A stretch of DNA of 64,000 bases from Saccharopolyspora sp. NFXS83 (GCF_026241095.1 NZ_JAPFGB010000008.1:124001-188000), one strand, 5' to 3'; shown: positions 33,259-42,326, numbered from the stretch's first letter. Notes: generated by a model not told the origin, from the sequence alone. Numbers and translations: made by a program.

Positions 33259-34340
33259 GACCGGGCGCTCTCGGCGTGCACCTGCCGCACGACGGCGGTG
33301 AGCACATCGGGATCGGTCGTGGGCAGCACGCCGTGACCGAGGTTGAACAGGTGTCCGGCGGCGTCCTCGCCCTCGGCGAGGACGCGGCTCACCTCGCGCC
33401 GCACGGCGTCCTCACCCGCGAACAGCACGGCCGGGTCCAGGTTGCCCTGCACGACCGGGTCCGAGCCCGGGTTCGCCGCGCGCAACCGCCGCGCCGCCTC
33501 GTCCAGCGGAACCCGCCAGTCCACGCCGACCACGTCGGCACCCGCGGACTGCATGTCGCCGAGCAGCTCCCCGGTGCCCACGCCGAAGTGGATCTTCGGC
33601 ACGTCCGGTGCGGCCTCCACGACGCCCTCGAAGATGCGCTTGCTGTGCGGCAGCACGAACTCCCGGTAGTCCCGGACCGACAGCGCACCGGCCCAGGAGT
33701 CGAACAGCTGCACCGCGTCGACCCCGGCGGCGAGCTGGGTGCGCAGGAACGTCAGCGTCGTGTCCGCCAGCTTCTCCAGCAGCGCGTGCCAGGTGGCCGG
33801 ATCGGAGTGCATCAGGGCCTTGGTGCGCTCGTGGTTGCGGCTCGGCCCGCCCTCCACCAGGTAGGAGGCCAGCGTGAACGGCGCCCCGGCGAACCCGATC
33901 AGCGGCGTCTCGCCCAGCTCGGCCAGCAGCAGCCGCACGGCCTCGGCCACGGGCGCCACCTGCTCGACGTGCAGCTCCGGCAGCGCGTCCACGGCGGCGG
34001 CGTCGCGCACCGGCTCGGCCACCACGGGGCCGGTGCCCGCGACGATATCCAGCCCGATGCCCGCCGCGTACAGCGGCAGCACGATGTCGCTGAACAGGAT
34101 CGCCGCGTCCACTCCGTGGCGGCGCACCGGCTGCGCGGTGATCTCGCAGACCAGGTCCGGGGTCAGGCACGCCTGCAGCATCGGGGTGCCCTCGCGCACC
34201 TTCCGGTACTCCGGCAGCGAGCGACCGGCCTGGCGCATGAACCAGACGGGCGTGTGCCGCGGGGTGCCGCCGCGGGCGGCCACCAGCAGCGGGGCGTCGG
34301 TGAGGTCCCGGCGAGCCGAGACCGGGGCGGGTGAGGTCAT
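33255..34340 (-). CDS. hemE: Uroporphyrinogen decarboxylase
   Basis: 361 residues from the ATG at 34340; the open frame extends 24 codons upstream with a less typical sequence. Signatures: [145 protein letters not shown] and [13 protein letters not shown]. It decarboxylates uroporphyrinogen III to coproporphyrinogen III in the cytoplasm. It is the first gene of the hemE-hemY-chdC operon and divergent from the DUF3000 gene. Confidence 0.96.
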   Translation of the reverse strand: MTSPAPVSARRDLTDAPLLVAARGGTPRHTPVWFMRQAGRSLPEYRKVREGTPMLQACLTPDLVCEITAQPVRRHGVDAAILFSDIVLPLYAAGIGLDIVAGTGPVVAEPVRDAAAVDALPELHVEQVAPVAEAVRLLLAELGETPLIGFAGAPFTLASYLVEGGPSRNHERTKALMHSDPATWHALLEKLADTTLTFLRTQLAAGVDAVQLFDSWAGALSVRDYREFVLPHSKRIFEGVVEAAPDVPKIHFGVGTGELLGDMQSAGADVVGVDWRVPLDEAARRLRAANPGSDPVVQGNLDPAVLFAGEDAVRREVSRVLAEGEDAAGHLFNLGHGVLPTTDPDVLTAVVRQVHAESARS

Positions 34341-34544
34341 CGGAGGCGCATCCGTACTCGGTCGAAGTGATGGGGGCTCGACGCGGGTGCGGGCGTCGGC
34401 CGAGCCGGCCACGGCTCAGGCCGACGGCCCTGTTCGAGCCGTTCAGGACATCTTCTCAGACGCCCGGACCGCCGGACGCGCGGGCAAGATCACGATCGCG
34501 GGCGGCGTCCGGCGTGGCGCCTACACCGCACCGATCCGGCCGCC

Positions 34545-34550
34545 TACAGT
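34545..34550 (+). promoter_or_regulatory. -10 box for leaderless DUF3000 gene
   Basis: TACAGT ends 8 nt before the GTG at 34559 with no ribosome site between, which supports that GTG as the real start. Confidence 0.5.
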
Positions 34551-34558
34551 CCCCAGCC

Positions 34559-35134
34559 GTGACGGAGATGGCGGCGATGCCCGAGAGGTTCCAGCAGGCA
34601 GTGACCGCGTTGGCCGCGCCGACTCCGCGCGCCGAGATCGAAGTGACCGAGGTCCGCCCGCCGAAGCGGCTCGCGCCGTGGGCGTACGCGGTCGCGGCCG
34701 AGGCGAACGGCCCGGCGGGCGAGCTGGCGACGGCCCGGTTGGTGCTGCTGCACGATCCCGACGGACCGGCGGCGTGGGGGGGAACGCTGCGGCTGGTGGT
34801 CTACCTCCGAGCGGAGCTCGATCCCGAGCTGGCCGCGGACCCCCTGCTCCCCGCCGTCGGCTGGTCCTGGCTGGCCGAGGCGCTGGAGGAGTCCGGGGCG
34901 GGGGTCGACCTGCTGGGCGGGACGGTGACCCTGACCTCGTCGGCCCGGTTCGGGGACATCGCGGGCCCGCCGCGCAGCCACGACCTGGAGTTGCGCGGCT
35001 CGTGGACTCCGCACGAGGAGGGGCTCGACGCGCACGCGGTGGCCTTCTACGAGCTCATGGCCAGCGCGACCGGCCTCCCACCGGAGGGGGTCGCCGTGTT
35101 CGACCGCCGTTCGGCGCTGCGCGGCGAGGCTTGA
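34559..35134 (+). CDS. DUF3000 family protein
   Basis: 191 residues. The conserved actinobacterial DUF3000 sequence is evident: PERFQQAVTALAAPTPRAEIEVTEVRPPKRLAPWAYAVAAE, WGGTLRLVVYLRAELDPELAADPLLPAVGWSWLAEALEE, GGTVTLTSSARFGDIAGPPRSHDLELRGSW and AHAVAFYELMASATGLPPEGVAVF. The function is unknown. The position between hemE and the response regulator/RNase D pair is kept in many actinomycetes. The GTG at 34559 is supported by a leaderless -10 box; the ATG at 34568 is the alternative. No signal or membrane segments. Confidence 0.88.
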   Translation: MTEMAAMPERFQQAVTALAAPTPRAEIEVTEVRPPKRLAPWAYAVAAEANGPAGELATARLVLLHDPDGPAAWGGTLRLVVYLRAELDPELAADPLLPAVGWSWLAEALEESGAGVDLLGGTVTLTSSARFGDIAGPPRSHDLELRGSWTPHEEGLDAHAVAFYELMASATGLPPEGVAVFDRRSALRGEA

Positions 35135-35471
35135 GAAGTGATCTTTAACGATCGGGATTCCCCTCACGAGGACCCCGAAATCGCCCATAACCGGTTGCGT
35201 GCGCAAACTTCTCACGATGCGCAATCAAGGTGTGTCGCGCCAACACGCCATGGCGTTACGCCTAACCCCAAGACCCACCCAATTGAGTGACAAAAACGAA
35301 CCTCTGTGACAACTCGATCGGGATAGATACCCGATTGATCGTCCCGCTGACCCGCTTGGGCGGTTACGCTGCCCCCGACGACACCACTTTCGGTCGATCA
35401 GTGGCGCGGCTGATTGGTCGAGAGTCCCGGTGCCGGTCGGGGGGCACGACCGACTCCAGGGAGGTAGTGAC
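35135..35471. other. 337-bp intergenic region upstream of the response regulator
   Basis: No gene. It is AT-richer than its flanks and holds an inverted repeat at 35315-35337 and several TANNNT boxes (for example TACGCT near 35366), so the response-regulator promoter lies here. No hairpin terminator after the DUF3000 gene is obvious. Confidence 0.5.
35315..35337. promoter_or_regulatory. Inverted repeat, candidate regulator binding site
   Basis: CGATCGGG-N7-CCCGATTG (one mismatch between arms) about 135 bp upstream of the response-regulator start. It could serve autoregulation by the LuxR-type protein. This is position-based inference. Confidence 0.35.
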
Positions 35472-36188
35472 GTGGCTGCCGTCGGCTTAGGTCAGGCCGC
35501 TCGAACCACGCCCGCCGGCGCTTTGCCGGCCAACATGGTCCCGCACCCGCGGGAAGAGCTGTTCACGGTGCTCGTGGTGGACGATCATCCGCTGCTCCGG
35601 GAGGCCATCGCCGCCCGGTTGCTGCAGATGGGCGCCGGCACGGTGCACGAGGCCGCATCCATGGCCGAGGCCAGGGCTCGCGCTCTGGCCACCGGTCCGT
35701 GCGACCTCGCAATCCTCGATCTCGGGTTACCCGACGGGACCGGCATCGACCTGGTTACGGAACTCCGTACCCAGGGCTGGCCGCGAATCGTGGTGCTCGC
35801 TTCGTCCGACGACCCCTATGCGGTCCGGGCCGCCTTCCAGGCAGGCGCTCAGGCGTACCTGCTGAAGTCGGCCTCGCCGATGGTCGTCACCGACGGAGTG
35901 CGCCGCGTACTCGACGGCGGCGTGTACGCCGATCCCAGTGTGGCCCCGGTGCTCGCTGCGGGCACCCGGGTCCCGGGGACCGACAACACGCCCCGGGAAC
36001 TGTCCGGGCGTGAAGTCGAGGTGCTGCAACTGGTGGCCGATGGCCGATCCAACAAGGAGATCGGTGAGGCGCTGAACCTCTCCGCTCTCACGGTGAAGTC
36101 TCACCTGTCGCGGATCGGCCGCAAGTTGGGCACCGGAGACCGGGCGCAGATGGTCGCCCTGGCCATGCGGGCCGGGGTGATCAGATGA
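35472..36188 (+). CDS. NarL/LuxR-family response regulator
   Basis: 238 residues from GTG at 35472, preceded by GGGAGG. Receiver domain at about 30-150 (LFTVLVVDDHPLLREAIAARLL) with the phosphorylated Asp83 in AILDLGLPDGTGIDL and Lys132 in AYLLKSASP. The LuxR HTH lies at about 170-230 (ELSGREVEVLQLVADGRSNKEIGEALNLSALTVKSHLSRIGRKLG). No sensor kinase gene is adjacent, so it is an orphan here. The pairing with the DUF3000/hemE and RNase D genes is conserved in actinomycetes, which hints at a general metabolic role. Confidence 0.9.
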   Translation: MAAVGLGQAARTTPAGALPANMVPHPREELFTVLVVDDHPLLREAIAARLLQMGAGTVHEAASMAEARARALATGPCDLAILDLGLPDGTGIDLVTELRTQGWPRIVVLASSDDPYAVRAAFQAGAQAYLLKSASPMVVTDGVRRVLDGGVYADPSVAPVLAAGTRVPGTDNTPRELSGREVEVLQLVADGRSNKEIGEALNLSALTVKSHLSRIGRKLGTGDRAQMVALAMRAGVIR

Positions 36189-36292
36189 CCGGATGATCCT
36201 GATCGGGTGAATCGAGGTCCCACCGCGATCGTCGGGTCCGGTCGGGCACGGCGACCTCGGGCTGGTCGCACCCGCGGGCGGACCGCAACACG

Positions 36293-36298
36293 TAAGGT
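36293..36298 (+). promoter_or_regulatory. -10 box for leaderless RNase D gene
   Basis: TAAGGT ends 9 nt before the GTG at 36308. No Shine-Dalgarno sequence lies between, so a leaderless mRNA is likely. Confidence 0.5.
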
Positions 36299-36307
36299 CT
36301 GATATCC

Positions 36308-37567
36308 GTGGAAGCTGCTTGCCCCGAGTCCGTCGAGCCCGACCGTCCCGAGCCGGTGCTGCTCACCGAGCCCGCTGACGGCGTACCGCCGGTAGTGGAG
36401 ACTCCCGAAGCACTGGAGACCGCCGCGGCCGCACTGGCCGCGGGGAGCGGTCCGGTCGCGGTGGACACCGAACGCGCGTCCGGATACCGGTACTCGCAAC
36501 GTGCCTACCTGGTGCAATTGCGCCGGGAAGGTGCGGGAACGGTACTGGTCGATCCGGTCGCGCTGAGCGGTGCCCTAGGCCCGCTGAAAACGGCGTTGGC
36601 GGACACCGAATGGGTGCTGCACGCCGCCTCGCAGGACCTGCCCTGCCTGTCCGAGCTCGACTTGCGTCCGCAGCGGCTGTTCGACACCGAACTGGCCGGG
36701 CGGCTCGCCGGGTTCGACCGGGTCTCGCTGGGCACCCTCGTCGAACGCATGCTGGGTTACCGGTTGGAGAAGGGCCACAGCGCCGCCGACTGGTCGCGCC
36801 GGCCGCTGCCCGCCGACTGGCTGGTGTATGCCGCGCTCGACGTGGAACTGCTGATCGACCTGCGCACCGAGATGCACGCCGAGCTGAGCCGGCAGGGCAA
36901 GCTCGACTGGGCGTGGGAGGAGTTCGAAGCGGTCCGCAACGCCGAACCGCCTCGCCCGCGCGCCGAGCCGTGGCGGCGCACCTCCGGCATCCACCGGGTG
37001 CGCAACGCTCGCCAGCTCGCCGCCATCCGCTCGCTGTGGGAGGTGCGCGATCGCATCGCCTCGGAGCGGGACATCGCACCGGGCCGGATCCTGCCGGACT
37101 CCGCCGTGGTGCAGGCCGCGCAGAGCGACCCCAAGACCGAATCGGAACTGACCGCGCTGCCGGTGTTCGGCGGCAGGCAGCAGCGCCGCCGCGCGTCGAC
37201 GTGGCTGGGCGCGCTGCGCGCGGCCCGAGCGCTCCCCCAGGACGAGCTGCCGGTGGTCTCGCCGCCGCAGGACGGTCCACCATCGCCAAACCGGTGGGCG
37301 GATCGCGATCCCGCCGCCGCGGCCCGGCTCTCGGCCGCCAGGACCGCGATGTCGGCCATCGCCGAGGAGCACGGCCTGCCCGTGGAGAACCTGCTGCTGC
37401 CCGATCTGCTCCGGCGGCTGTGCTGGACGCCGCCGGAGGACACCGGCGTGGCGTCGGTCGAGGCGCGGCTGCGGGAGCGGGGCGCGCGGGAGTGGCAGAT
37501 CGGGCTGACCGCGTCGGTGCTGAGCGCCGCGCTGCAGGCCGCACCGGAACGCTCGCGCTCCGACTGA
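36308..37567 (+). CDS. rnd: Ribonuclease D-like 3'-5' exonuclease (HRDC)
   Basis: 419 residues. The DEDDy exonuclease domain starts with VAVDTERASGYRYSQRAYLVQLRREG (Asp and Glu of ExoI), continues WVLHAASQDLPCLSELDLRPQRLFDTELAGRLAGFDRVSLGTLVERMLG (ExoII) and has YAALDVELLIDLRTEM (ExoIII, Tyr and Asp). HRDC-type domains follow, beginning with RNARQLAAIRSLWEVRDRIASERDIAPGRILPD. It trims the 3' ends of structured RNAs such as tRNA precursors. The start is supported by a leaderless -10 box. It converges on the ArsR-GNAT gene with 15 bp between the stops. Confidence 0.92.
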   Translation: MEAACPESVEPDRPEPVLLTEPADGVPPVVETPEALETAAAALAAGSGPVAVDTERASGYRYSQRAYLVQLRREGAGTVLVDPVALSGALGPLKTALADTEWVLHAASQDLPCLSELDLRPQRLFDTELAGRLAGFDRVSLGTLVERMLGYRLEKGHSAADWSRRPLPADWLVYAALDVELLIDLRTEMHAELSRQGKLDWAWEEFEAVRNAEPPRPRAEPWRRTSGIHRVRNARQLAAIRSLWEVRDRIASERDIAPGRILPDSAVVQAAQSDPKTESELTALPVFGGRQQRRRASTWLGALRAARALPQDELPVVSPPQDGPPSPNRWADRDPAAAARLSAARTAMSAIAEEHGLPVENLLLPDLLRRLCWTPPEDTGVASVEARLRERGAREWQIGLTASVLSAALQAAPERSRSD

Positions 37568-37582
37568 GGGGACCCGGACGCT

Positions 37583-38425
37583 CTACGTGCTCGCCGGAGG
37601 CCGGCCGTCCGGCCTCCGGCGTTCCATGACGATCGTGTCGCGCCAGCGTCCGTGCAGGCGGCCGATGCGCTCGCGGACGCCGACGATGCGGAAGCCCGCG
37701 TTGCGGTGCAGCGCAAGGCTGCCGAGGTTCTCCGGGAACAGCGAGCACTGCAGGGTCCACAGCCCGGCCTCATCGGCGGCCTCGGTCTGGTGCCGCAGCA
37801 GCGCCGTGCCCACTCCGCGGCCCCGCGCACCGGTTCCGACGTAGATCGAGGTCTCCGCGACGCCCGCGTAGCAGTCGCGCGTGGAGGCCGGGGTCAGCGC
37901 CGCCCACCCCGCCACGGCACCGTCCAGCTCGGCCACCCAGCGGTGCTCCGGTGGCCACTTCACCGCCAGCTCCTCGCGCGGCGGGACCTCGTGCTCGAAG
38001 GTGGCGTCGCCGGTGGCGATCCCTTCGCCGTAGATCCGCCGCACCGCCGCCCAGTCACCGGGTTCCAGCGCCCGCACCGCAACGCCCTCGACGGGGTCTT
38101 CGGCGGCAGCGGGACGTGCCGGGAGCAGGCCGAGCACGAGGTCCACGGCTCGCCCGTCGGCGCGGCCGGCGGTGTCCACCGCTACTCGGGTGGCGGTGCC
38201 CTCCTTGCTCAGCACCACGTACCCGCCTTCGGCGAGCCTGCGCAGGTGGTGCGAGCAGGTGGACTGGGCGATGCCGAGCCTCCCCGCCAGCTCACCCACC
38301 GTGCTCGGCCCTCCGGAGGCGACGGTGTGCAGCAGCAGGACCCGAGTCGGGTCGCCGAGGCACGCGAACCGGGCGGCGCAGGCCGCGGCCTCGGCGGTCG
38401 GGAGCACCGGCACCTGGTCGATCAT
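37583..38425 (-). CDS. ArsR-type HTH fused to a phosphinothricin/ArsN-like GNAT acetyltransferase
   Basis: 280 residues. Residues about 10-95 are an ArsR/SmtB winged helix (AARFACLGDPTRVLLLHTVASGGPSTVGELAGRLGIAQSTCSHHLRRLAEGGYVVLSKEG). Residues about 110-275 are a GNAT domain closely resembling PAT/Bar and arsinothricin N-acetyltransferase ArsN1: AVRRIYGEGIATGDATFEHEVPP, HRWVAELDGAVAGWAALTPASTRDCYAGVAETSIYVGTGARGRGVGTALLRH and LGSLALHRNAGFRIVGVRERIG. The Cys in the recognition helix (STCSHHL) is a possible metalloid ligand. A one-protein sensor/detoxifier is the simplest reading. The drug or metalloid specificity is inference. Confidence 0.87.
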   Translation of the reverse strand: MIDQVPVLPTAEAAACAARFACLGDPTRVLLLHTVASGGPSTVGELAGRLGIAQSTCSHHLRRLAEGGYVVLSKEGTATRVAVDTAGRADGRAVDLVLGLLPARPAAAEDPVEGVAVRALEPGDWAAVRRIYGEGIATGDATFEHEVPPREELAVKWPPEHRWVAELDGAVAGWAALTPASTRDCYAGVAETSIYVGTGARGRGVGTALLRHQTEAADEAGLWTLQCSLFPENLGSLALHRNAGFRIVGVRERIGRLHGRWRDTIVMERRRPDGRPPAST

Positions 38426-38631
38426 CGCCCGATAATGCGAGCCGCGGCCGACCAGGTCAATCGGATCCCGTCGATGCGATCCGGTCCGCGCACCCGGCCC
38501 GCCGCGCGACCCGGCGACCGGCGGCGGAACGAGTACGTTGGCGTGCGCCCCCGCAGTGATCGCGAGGCCGCCACCACCGCCGGAGCGCCTGTGATCGACC
38601 TGACACGAGCACTTCGCCCCACACCCAGTGG

Positions 38632-38645
38632 TTACCCACGGGTAA
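38632..38645. promoter_or_regulatory. Operator 1 upstream of fadAB (TTAC-N6-GTAA)
   Basis: TTACCCACGGGTAA is a perfect palindrome located just before the TAGAGT -10 box (38653-38658), i.e. over the -35 region. A second site of the same form follows at 38664. Probable target of a TetR/GntR-type fatty-acid-degradation repressor encoded elsewhere. Confidence 0.6.
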
Positions 38646-38652
38646 TAAGCGC

Positions 38653-38658
38653 TAGAGT
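38653..38658 (+). promoter_or_regulatory. -10 box of the fadAB promoter
   Basis: TAGAGT lies between the two TTAC-N6-GTAR sites, about 113 bp before the fadA start. Transcription from here would begin within operator 2, so a bound repressor would block initiation. Confidence 0.45.
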
Positions 38659-38663
38659 GGCTG

Positions 38664-38677
38664 TTACCGGCCAGTAG
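38664..38677. promoter_or_regulatory. Operator 2 upstream of fadAB (TTAC-N6-GTAG)
   Basis: TTACCGGCCAGTAG is an imperfect copy of operator 1, with its centre 32 bp away, about three helical turns. The two sites bracket the -10 box. Confidence 0.5.
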
Positions 38678-38771
38678 CGGCGGGGCCCGCACCCGCCCGG
38701 AGCAGGGTCGATCGCCGCCGAGCCGGTCCGGAACTCGCACAACGCAGGACCCACACAGTGAGGAGCACGCC

Positions 38772-40019
38772 GTGGTCGCACCCGCGTCGGCACCAGCCGA
38801 CCCGCGCAGCGCACGTGCCGTACGGGACGTGGTCTTCGTCGACGGCGTTCGCACGCCGTTCGGCAAGGCAGGCAAGAAGGGCATCTACGCCGAGACCCGC
38901 GCCGACGACCTGGTCGTCAAGGTCATCCGCGAGCTGCTGCGCCGCCACCCCGAACTGCCACCGGAACGCATCGACGAGGTCGCCATCGCCGCGACCACCC
39001 AGACCGGTGACCAGGGCCTGACCATCGGCCGCAGCGCCTCGCTGCTGGCGGGCCTGCCCCAGTCGGTGCCCGGTTTCGCCATCGACCGCATGTGCGCGGG
39101 CGCCATGACCGCCGTGACCAGCATCGCGGGCGGCATCGGCTTCGGCGCCTACGACATCGCCATCGCGGGCGGCGTCGAGCACATGGGCAACCACCCCATG
39201 GGCGAGGGCGTGGACCCCAACCCGCGCTACGTCGCCGACAGCGTCGTCGACCCGTCGGCGCTGGTCATGGGCTCCACCGCGGAGAACGTGCACGACCGCT
39301 ACCCCAGCCTCACCAAGGAGCGCACCGACGCCTACGCGGCGTTGAGCCAGCAGCGCTACGAGCAGGCGCAGCTCGCGGGCAAGATCGCCGCCGACCTGGT
39401 GCCCGTCTCCACCCGCTCCGGTGAGCAGGGCTGGGGCCTGGCCACGGCCGACGAGCCGCCGCGCCCCGGCACCACCGTCGAAGCCCTCTCCGGGCTCAAG
39501 ACGCCGTTCCGCCCGCACGGCCGGGTCACGCCGGGCAACGCCGCGGGCCTCAACGACGGCGCCACCGGTTGCCTGCTCGCCGACGCCGAGACCGCTCGTG
39601 AGCTGGGCCTGCCGATCGGCATGAAGCTCGTCGGTTACGCCTTCGCGGGCGTGGAGCCGGAGGTCATGGGCGTCGGACCGATCCCCGCGACGGAGAAGGC
39701 GCTCAAGCGCGCCGGGCTCAGCATCGAGGACATCGGGCTGTTCGAGCTCAACGAGGCGTTCGCCGTGCAGGTGCTGGCCTTCCTGGAGCACTTCGGCATC
39801 GCCGACGACGACGCGCGGGTCAACCCGTGGGGCGGCGCCATCGCCTGCGGTCACCCGCTGGCCTCCTCCGGCGTGCGGCTGATGACGCAGCTGTCCCGCC
39901 ACTTCGCCGAGCACCCCGAGGTGCGCTACGGCCTGACCTCCATGTGCATCGGTTTCGGCATGGGCGGCACGGTCATCTGGGAGAACCCGAACTTCGACAC
40001 CGCAGGGGGCGCGAAGTGA
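38772..40019 (+). CDS. fadA: Acetyl-CoA C-acyltransferase (thiolase) of fatty acid beta-oxidation
   Basis: 415 residues. VRDVVFVDGVRTPFGKAGKKGIYAE opens the thiolase fold. The acyl-accepting nucleophile is Cys108 (FAIDRMCAGAMTAVTSIAGGI). The catalytic histidine is in NEAFAVQVLAFLEHFG, and the second Cys/Gly loops are ACGHPLASSGVRLM and SMCIGFGMGGTVIWE. It cleaves 3-ketoacyl-CoA. GTG start with GAGGAG at good spacing. The stop overlaps the fadB start by 4 bp, so the two subunits of the beta-oxidation complex are made together under the paired operators at 38632 and 38664. Confidence 0.95.
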   Translation: MVAPASAPADPRSARAVRDVVFVDGVRTPFGKAGKKGIYAETRADDLVVKVIRELLRRHPELPPERIDEVAIAATTQTGDQGLTIGRSASLLAGLPQSVPGFAIDRMCAGAMTAVTSIAGGIGFGAYDIAIAGGVEHMGNHPMGEGVDPNPRYVADSVVDPSALVMGSTAENVHDRYPSLTKERTDAYAALSQQRYEQAQLAGKIAADLVPVSTRSGEQGWGLATADEPPRPGTTVEALSGLKTPFRPHGRVTPGNAAGLNDGATGCLLADAETARELGLPIGMKLVGYAFAGVEPEVMGVGPIPATEKALKRAGLSIEDIGLFELNEAFAVQVLAFLEHFGIADDDARVNPWGGAIACGHPLASSGVRLMTQLSRHFAEHPEVRYGLTSMCIGFGMGGTVIWENPNFDTAGGAK

Positions 40020-42121
40020 GCACGCAGACCGACTTCGCAGCGCTGTTCCCGGACGAGGTCGTCACCCAGGCCCACACCAGGCTGCTCGACGTCCCCGGGC
40101 TCAGCGGCAAGCTCGCGCTGATCACCGTCGACAACGGTCACGACCACACCCGCCCGTCCACGTTCGGGCCGGGCGGGCTGACCGCGCTGAACACCGCGCT
40201 GGACGAGGCGTTCGCCGCCGAGCCCGCCGCGATCGCGGTCACCGGCAAGCCGTTCGTGTTCGCCGTCGGCGCCGACCTCTCCGGCGTCACCCAGATCGGC
40301 CAGCGGGAGCACGCCCGCCAGGTCGCGCAGACCGGGCACGACGTGTTCCGGCGGCTCACCGAGTCGACCATCCCCACCTTCGCGTTCGTCAACGGCGCGG
40401 CGCTGGGCGGCGGCCTGGAGCTGGCACTGTCCTGCCACTACCGCACCGTTTCGGACGGCGTGGGCGCGATCGCGTTCCCCGAGTGCTTCCTCGGCCTGTT
40501 CCCGGGCTGGGGCGGCACCCAGCTGCTGCCGAACCTGATCGGCGCGGACGCCGCGGTCAGCGTGATCATCGAGAACGCGCTGAACCAGAACAAGATGCTC
40601 AACGCCAAGAAGGCCACCGGCCTGGGCATCTTCGACGCGCAGCTGGAGAGCGCGGACTTCCTGGAGGAGTCGGTGCGCTGGGCCGTGCGCGTCGTCAACG
40701 GCGAGCAGACCGTGCAGCGCGCCGAGATCGACCGCGGCCAGGCCTGGGACGACGCGGTGAACCGCGCCAAGGGCATCGTCGAGAGCCGCACCCAGGGCGC
40801 CTCCCCCGCCGTCACCAAGGCCGTCGAGCTCATCGAGCTGGCCCGCGGCAACGACCTCGACGCCGGATACGCGGCGGAGACCGAGGCGCTGACGGACGCG
40901 TTGATGTCCGACGAGCTGCGCGCCGGGCTGTACTCGTTCGACCTGACCCAGAAGCGCGCGAAGCGTCCGGCCGGTGCCCCGGACAAGAAGCTGGCCCGCG
41001 AGGTCAAGAAGGTCGGCGTCGTCGGCGCCGGCCTGATGGCCGGACAGCTCGCGCTGCTGTTCGTGCGCCGCCTGAAGGTGCCGGTGGTCATCACCGACAT
41101 CGACCAGGAGCGCATCGACAAGGGCGTCGGCTACATCCACGGCGAGATCGACAAGCTCGCCGCCAAGGGCCGGCTGTCCCCGGACGCCACGAACCGGCTC
41201 AAGGCGCTGGTGACCGGTTCGCTGGACAAGTCCGCGTTCGGCGACGCCGACTTCGTCATCGAAGCGGTCTTCGAGGAGATGTCGGTCAAGCAGAAGGTGT
41301 TCGGCGAGCTGGAGGGCTACGTCTCGCCCGAGGCGATCCTGGCCACCAACACCTCGTCGCTGTCGATCAGCGAGATGGCCTCGCAGCTGAAGAACCCCGA
41401 GCGGGTCGTGGGCTTCCACTTCTTCAACCCGGTCGCGGTGCTGCCGCTATTGGAGATCGTGCGCGGCGACAAGACCGACGACGCCTCGCTGGCCACCGCG
41501 TTCTCGGTGAGCAAGCAGCTCAAGAAGTCCAGCGTGCTGGTCAAGGACGCCCCGGCGTTCGTGGTGAACCGGCTGCTGACCCGCTTCATGGGCGAGATCA
41601 TCGCCGCCGTCGACGAGGGCACCCCCTTCGACGTCGCCGACCGCGCGCTGACCCCGCTGGGCCTGCCGATGAGCCCGCTGGTGCTGCTGCAGCTCGTCGG
41701 CCCGGCCGTCGCGCAGCACGTCAACGAGACGATGCACGCGGCCTACCCGGACCGGTTCGGGATCAGCGAGAACCTGCAGCGGTTCGTCAAGGCGGGCAAG
41801 TCCGCCGTGTGGCAGCAGGACGAGCAGGGCAACCAGGTCGTCGACCCCGAGGTCGTCGCGCTCTGGGAGCAGGGCTCGAACCCGTCCACGTCCGAGCAGG
41901 TGCGGGACCGGGCGCTGCAGGCGCTGGCCCAGGAAGCGCAGCTGATGCTCGACGAGGGCGTCGTCGCCGAAGCGCAGGACCTGGACCTGTGCATGCTGCT
42001 CGGCGCGGGCTGGCCGTTCTGGCTGGGCGGCATCACCGCCTACCTGGACCGCGCGGGCATCTCCGAGCAGGTCAACGGCAAGCGCTTCCTGCCGAAGGGC
42101 GCGGCCTCGCTGCCCGCCTGA
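40016..42121 (+). CDS. fadB: Fatty acid oxidation multifunctional protein (enoyl-CoA hydratase / 3-hydroxyacyl-CoA dehydrogenase)
   Basis: 701 residues from GTG at 40016. The N-terminal crotonase domain (about 15-300) has FVFAVGADLSGV, FVNGAALGGGLELALSCHYRT and FPECFLGLFPGWGGTQLLP, with the oxyanion loops and catalytic Glu of hydratases. The C-terminal NAD domain starts with VKKVGVVGAGLMAGQLALLFVRR near residue 325, then VITDIDQERIDKG, FVIEAVFEEMSVKQKVF, ATNTSSLSISEMA, VVGFHFFNPVAVLPLLEIVRG (dehydrogenase His/Asn) and KDAPAFVVNRLLTRFMGE. It carries out steps 2 and 3 of beta-oxidation and passes product to FadA. Confidence 0.95.
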   Translation: MSTQTDFAALFPDEVVTQAHTRLLDVPGLSGKLALITVDNGHDHTRPSTFGPGGLTALNTALDEAFAAEPAAIAVTGKPFVFAVGADLSGVTQIGQREHARQVAQTGHDVFRRLTESTIPTFAFVNGAALGGGLELALSCHYRTVSDGVGAIAFPECFLGLFPGWGGTQLLPNLIGADAAVSVIIENALNQNKMLNAKKATGLGIFDAQLESADFLEESVRWAVRVVNGEQTVQRAEIDRGQAWDDAVNRAKGIVESRTQGASPAVTKAVELIELARGNDLDAGYAAETEALTDALMSDELRAGLYSFDLTQKRAKRPAGAPDKKLAREVKKVGVVGAGLMAGQLALLFVRRLKVPVVITDIDQERIDKGVGYIHGEIDKLAAKGRLSPDATNRLKALVTGSLDKSAFGDADFVIEAVFEEMSVKQKVFGELEGYVSPEAILATNTSSLSISEMASQLKNPERVVGFHFFNPVAVLPLLEIVRGDKTDDASLATAFSVSKQLKKSSVLVKDAPAFVVNRLLTRFMGEIIAAVDEGTPFDVADRALTPLGLPMSPLVLLQLVGPAVAQHVNETMHAAYPDRFGISENLQRFVKAGKSAVWQQDEQGNQVVDPEVVALWEQGSNPSTSEQVRDRALQALAQEAQLMLDEGVVAEAQDLDLCMLLGAGWPFWLGGITAYLDRAGISEQVNGKRFLPKGAASLPA

Positions 42122-42136
42122 TCAGGTAGTCGCGCG

Positions 42137-42168
42137 AGGGCCGGGGTGGGCACGTCCACCCCGGCCCT
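42137..42168 (+). terminator. Rho-independent-like terminator of fadAB
   Basis: A perfect 13-bp stem (AGGGCCGGGGTGG / CCACCCCGGCCCT) with loop GCACGT, 15 bp after the fadB stop, followed by TTCGTCGT. Confidence 0.75.
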
Positions 42169-42274
42169 TCGTCGTCCGACCCGGTGGATCTCCACACCTG
42201 TCCGGTGATCGTTTCACCTGCGAAGAACCAGTGTCATCACTGGCGGTGATGTAGTCCCCAGCCCCGATCGTGCC

Positions 42275-42280
42275 TAAGCT
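42275..42280 (+). promoter_or_regulatory. -10 box for Uma2-family gene
   Basis: TAAGCT about 47 bp before the GTG at 42327. A short leader with an AACGAGG ribosome-like site would result. Confidence 0.4.
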
Positions 42281-42326
42281 GGTGCTGTCACGATGGAGCC
42301 GTCCCCAGGAAACGAGGTGATGACCG

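Noticed and set aside
37592-37621. Hairpin GCCGGAGGCCGG / CCGGCCTCCGGC between rnd and the ArsR-GNAT gene
   Set aside because: It lies inside the C-terminal codons of the ArsR-GNAT protein. It could still help termination of rnd but is not listed as a separate terminator.
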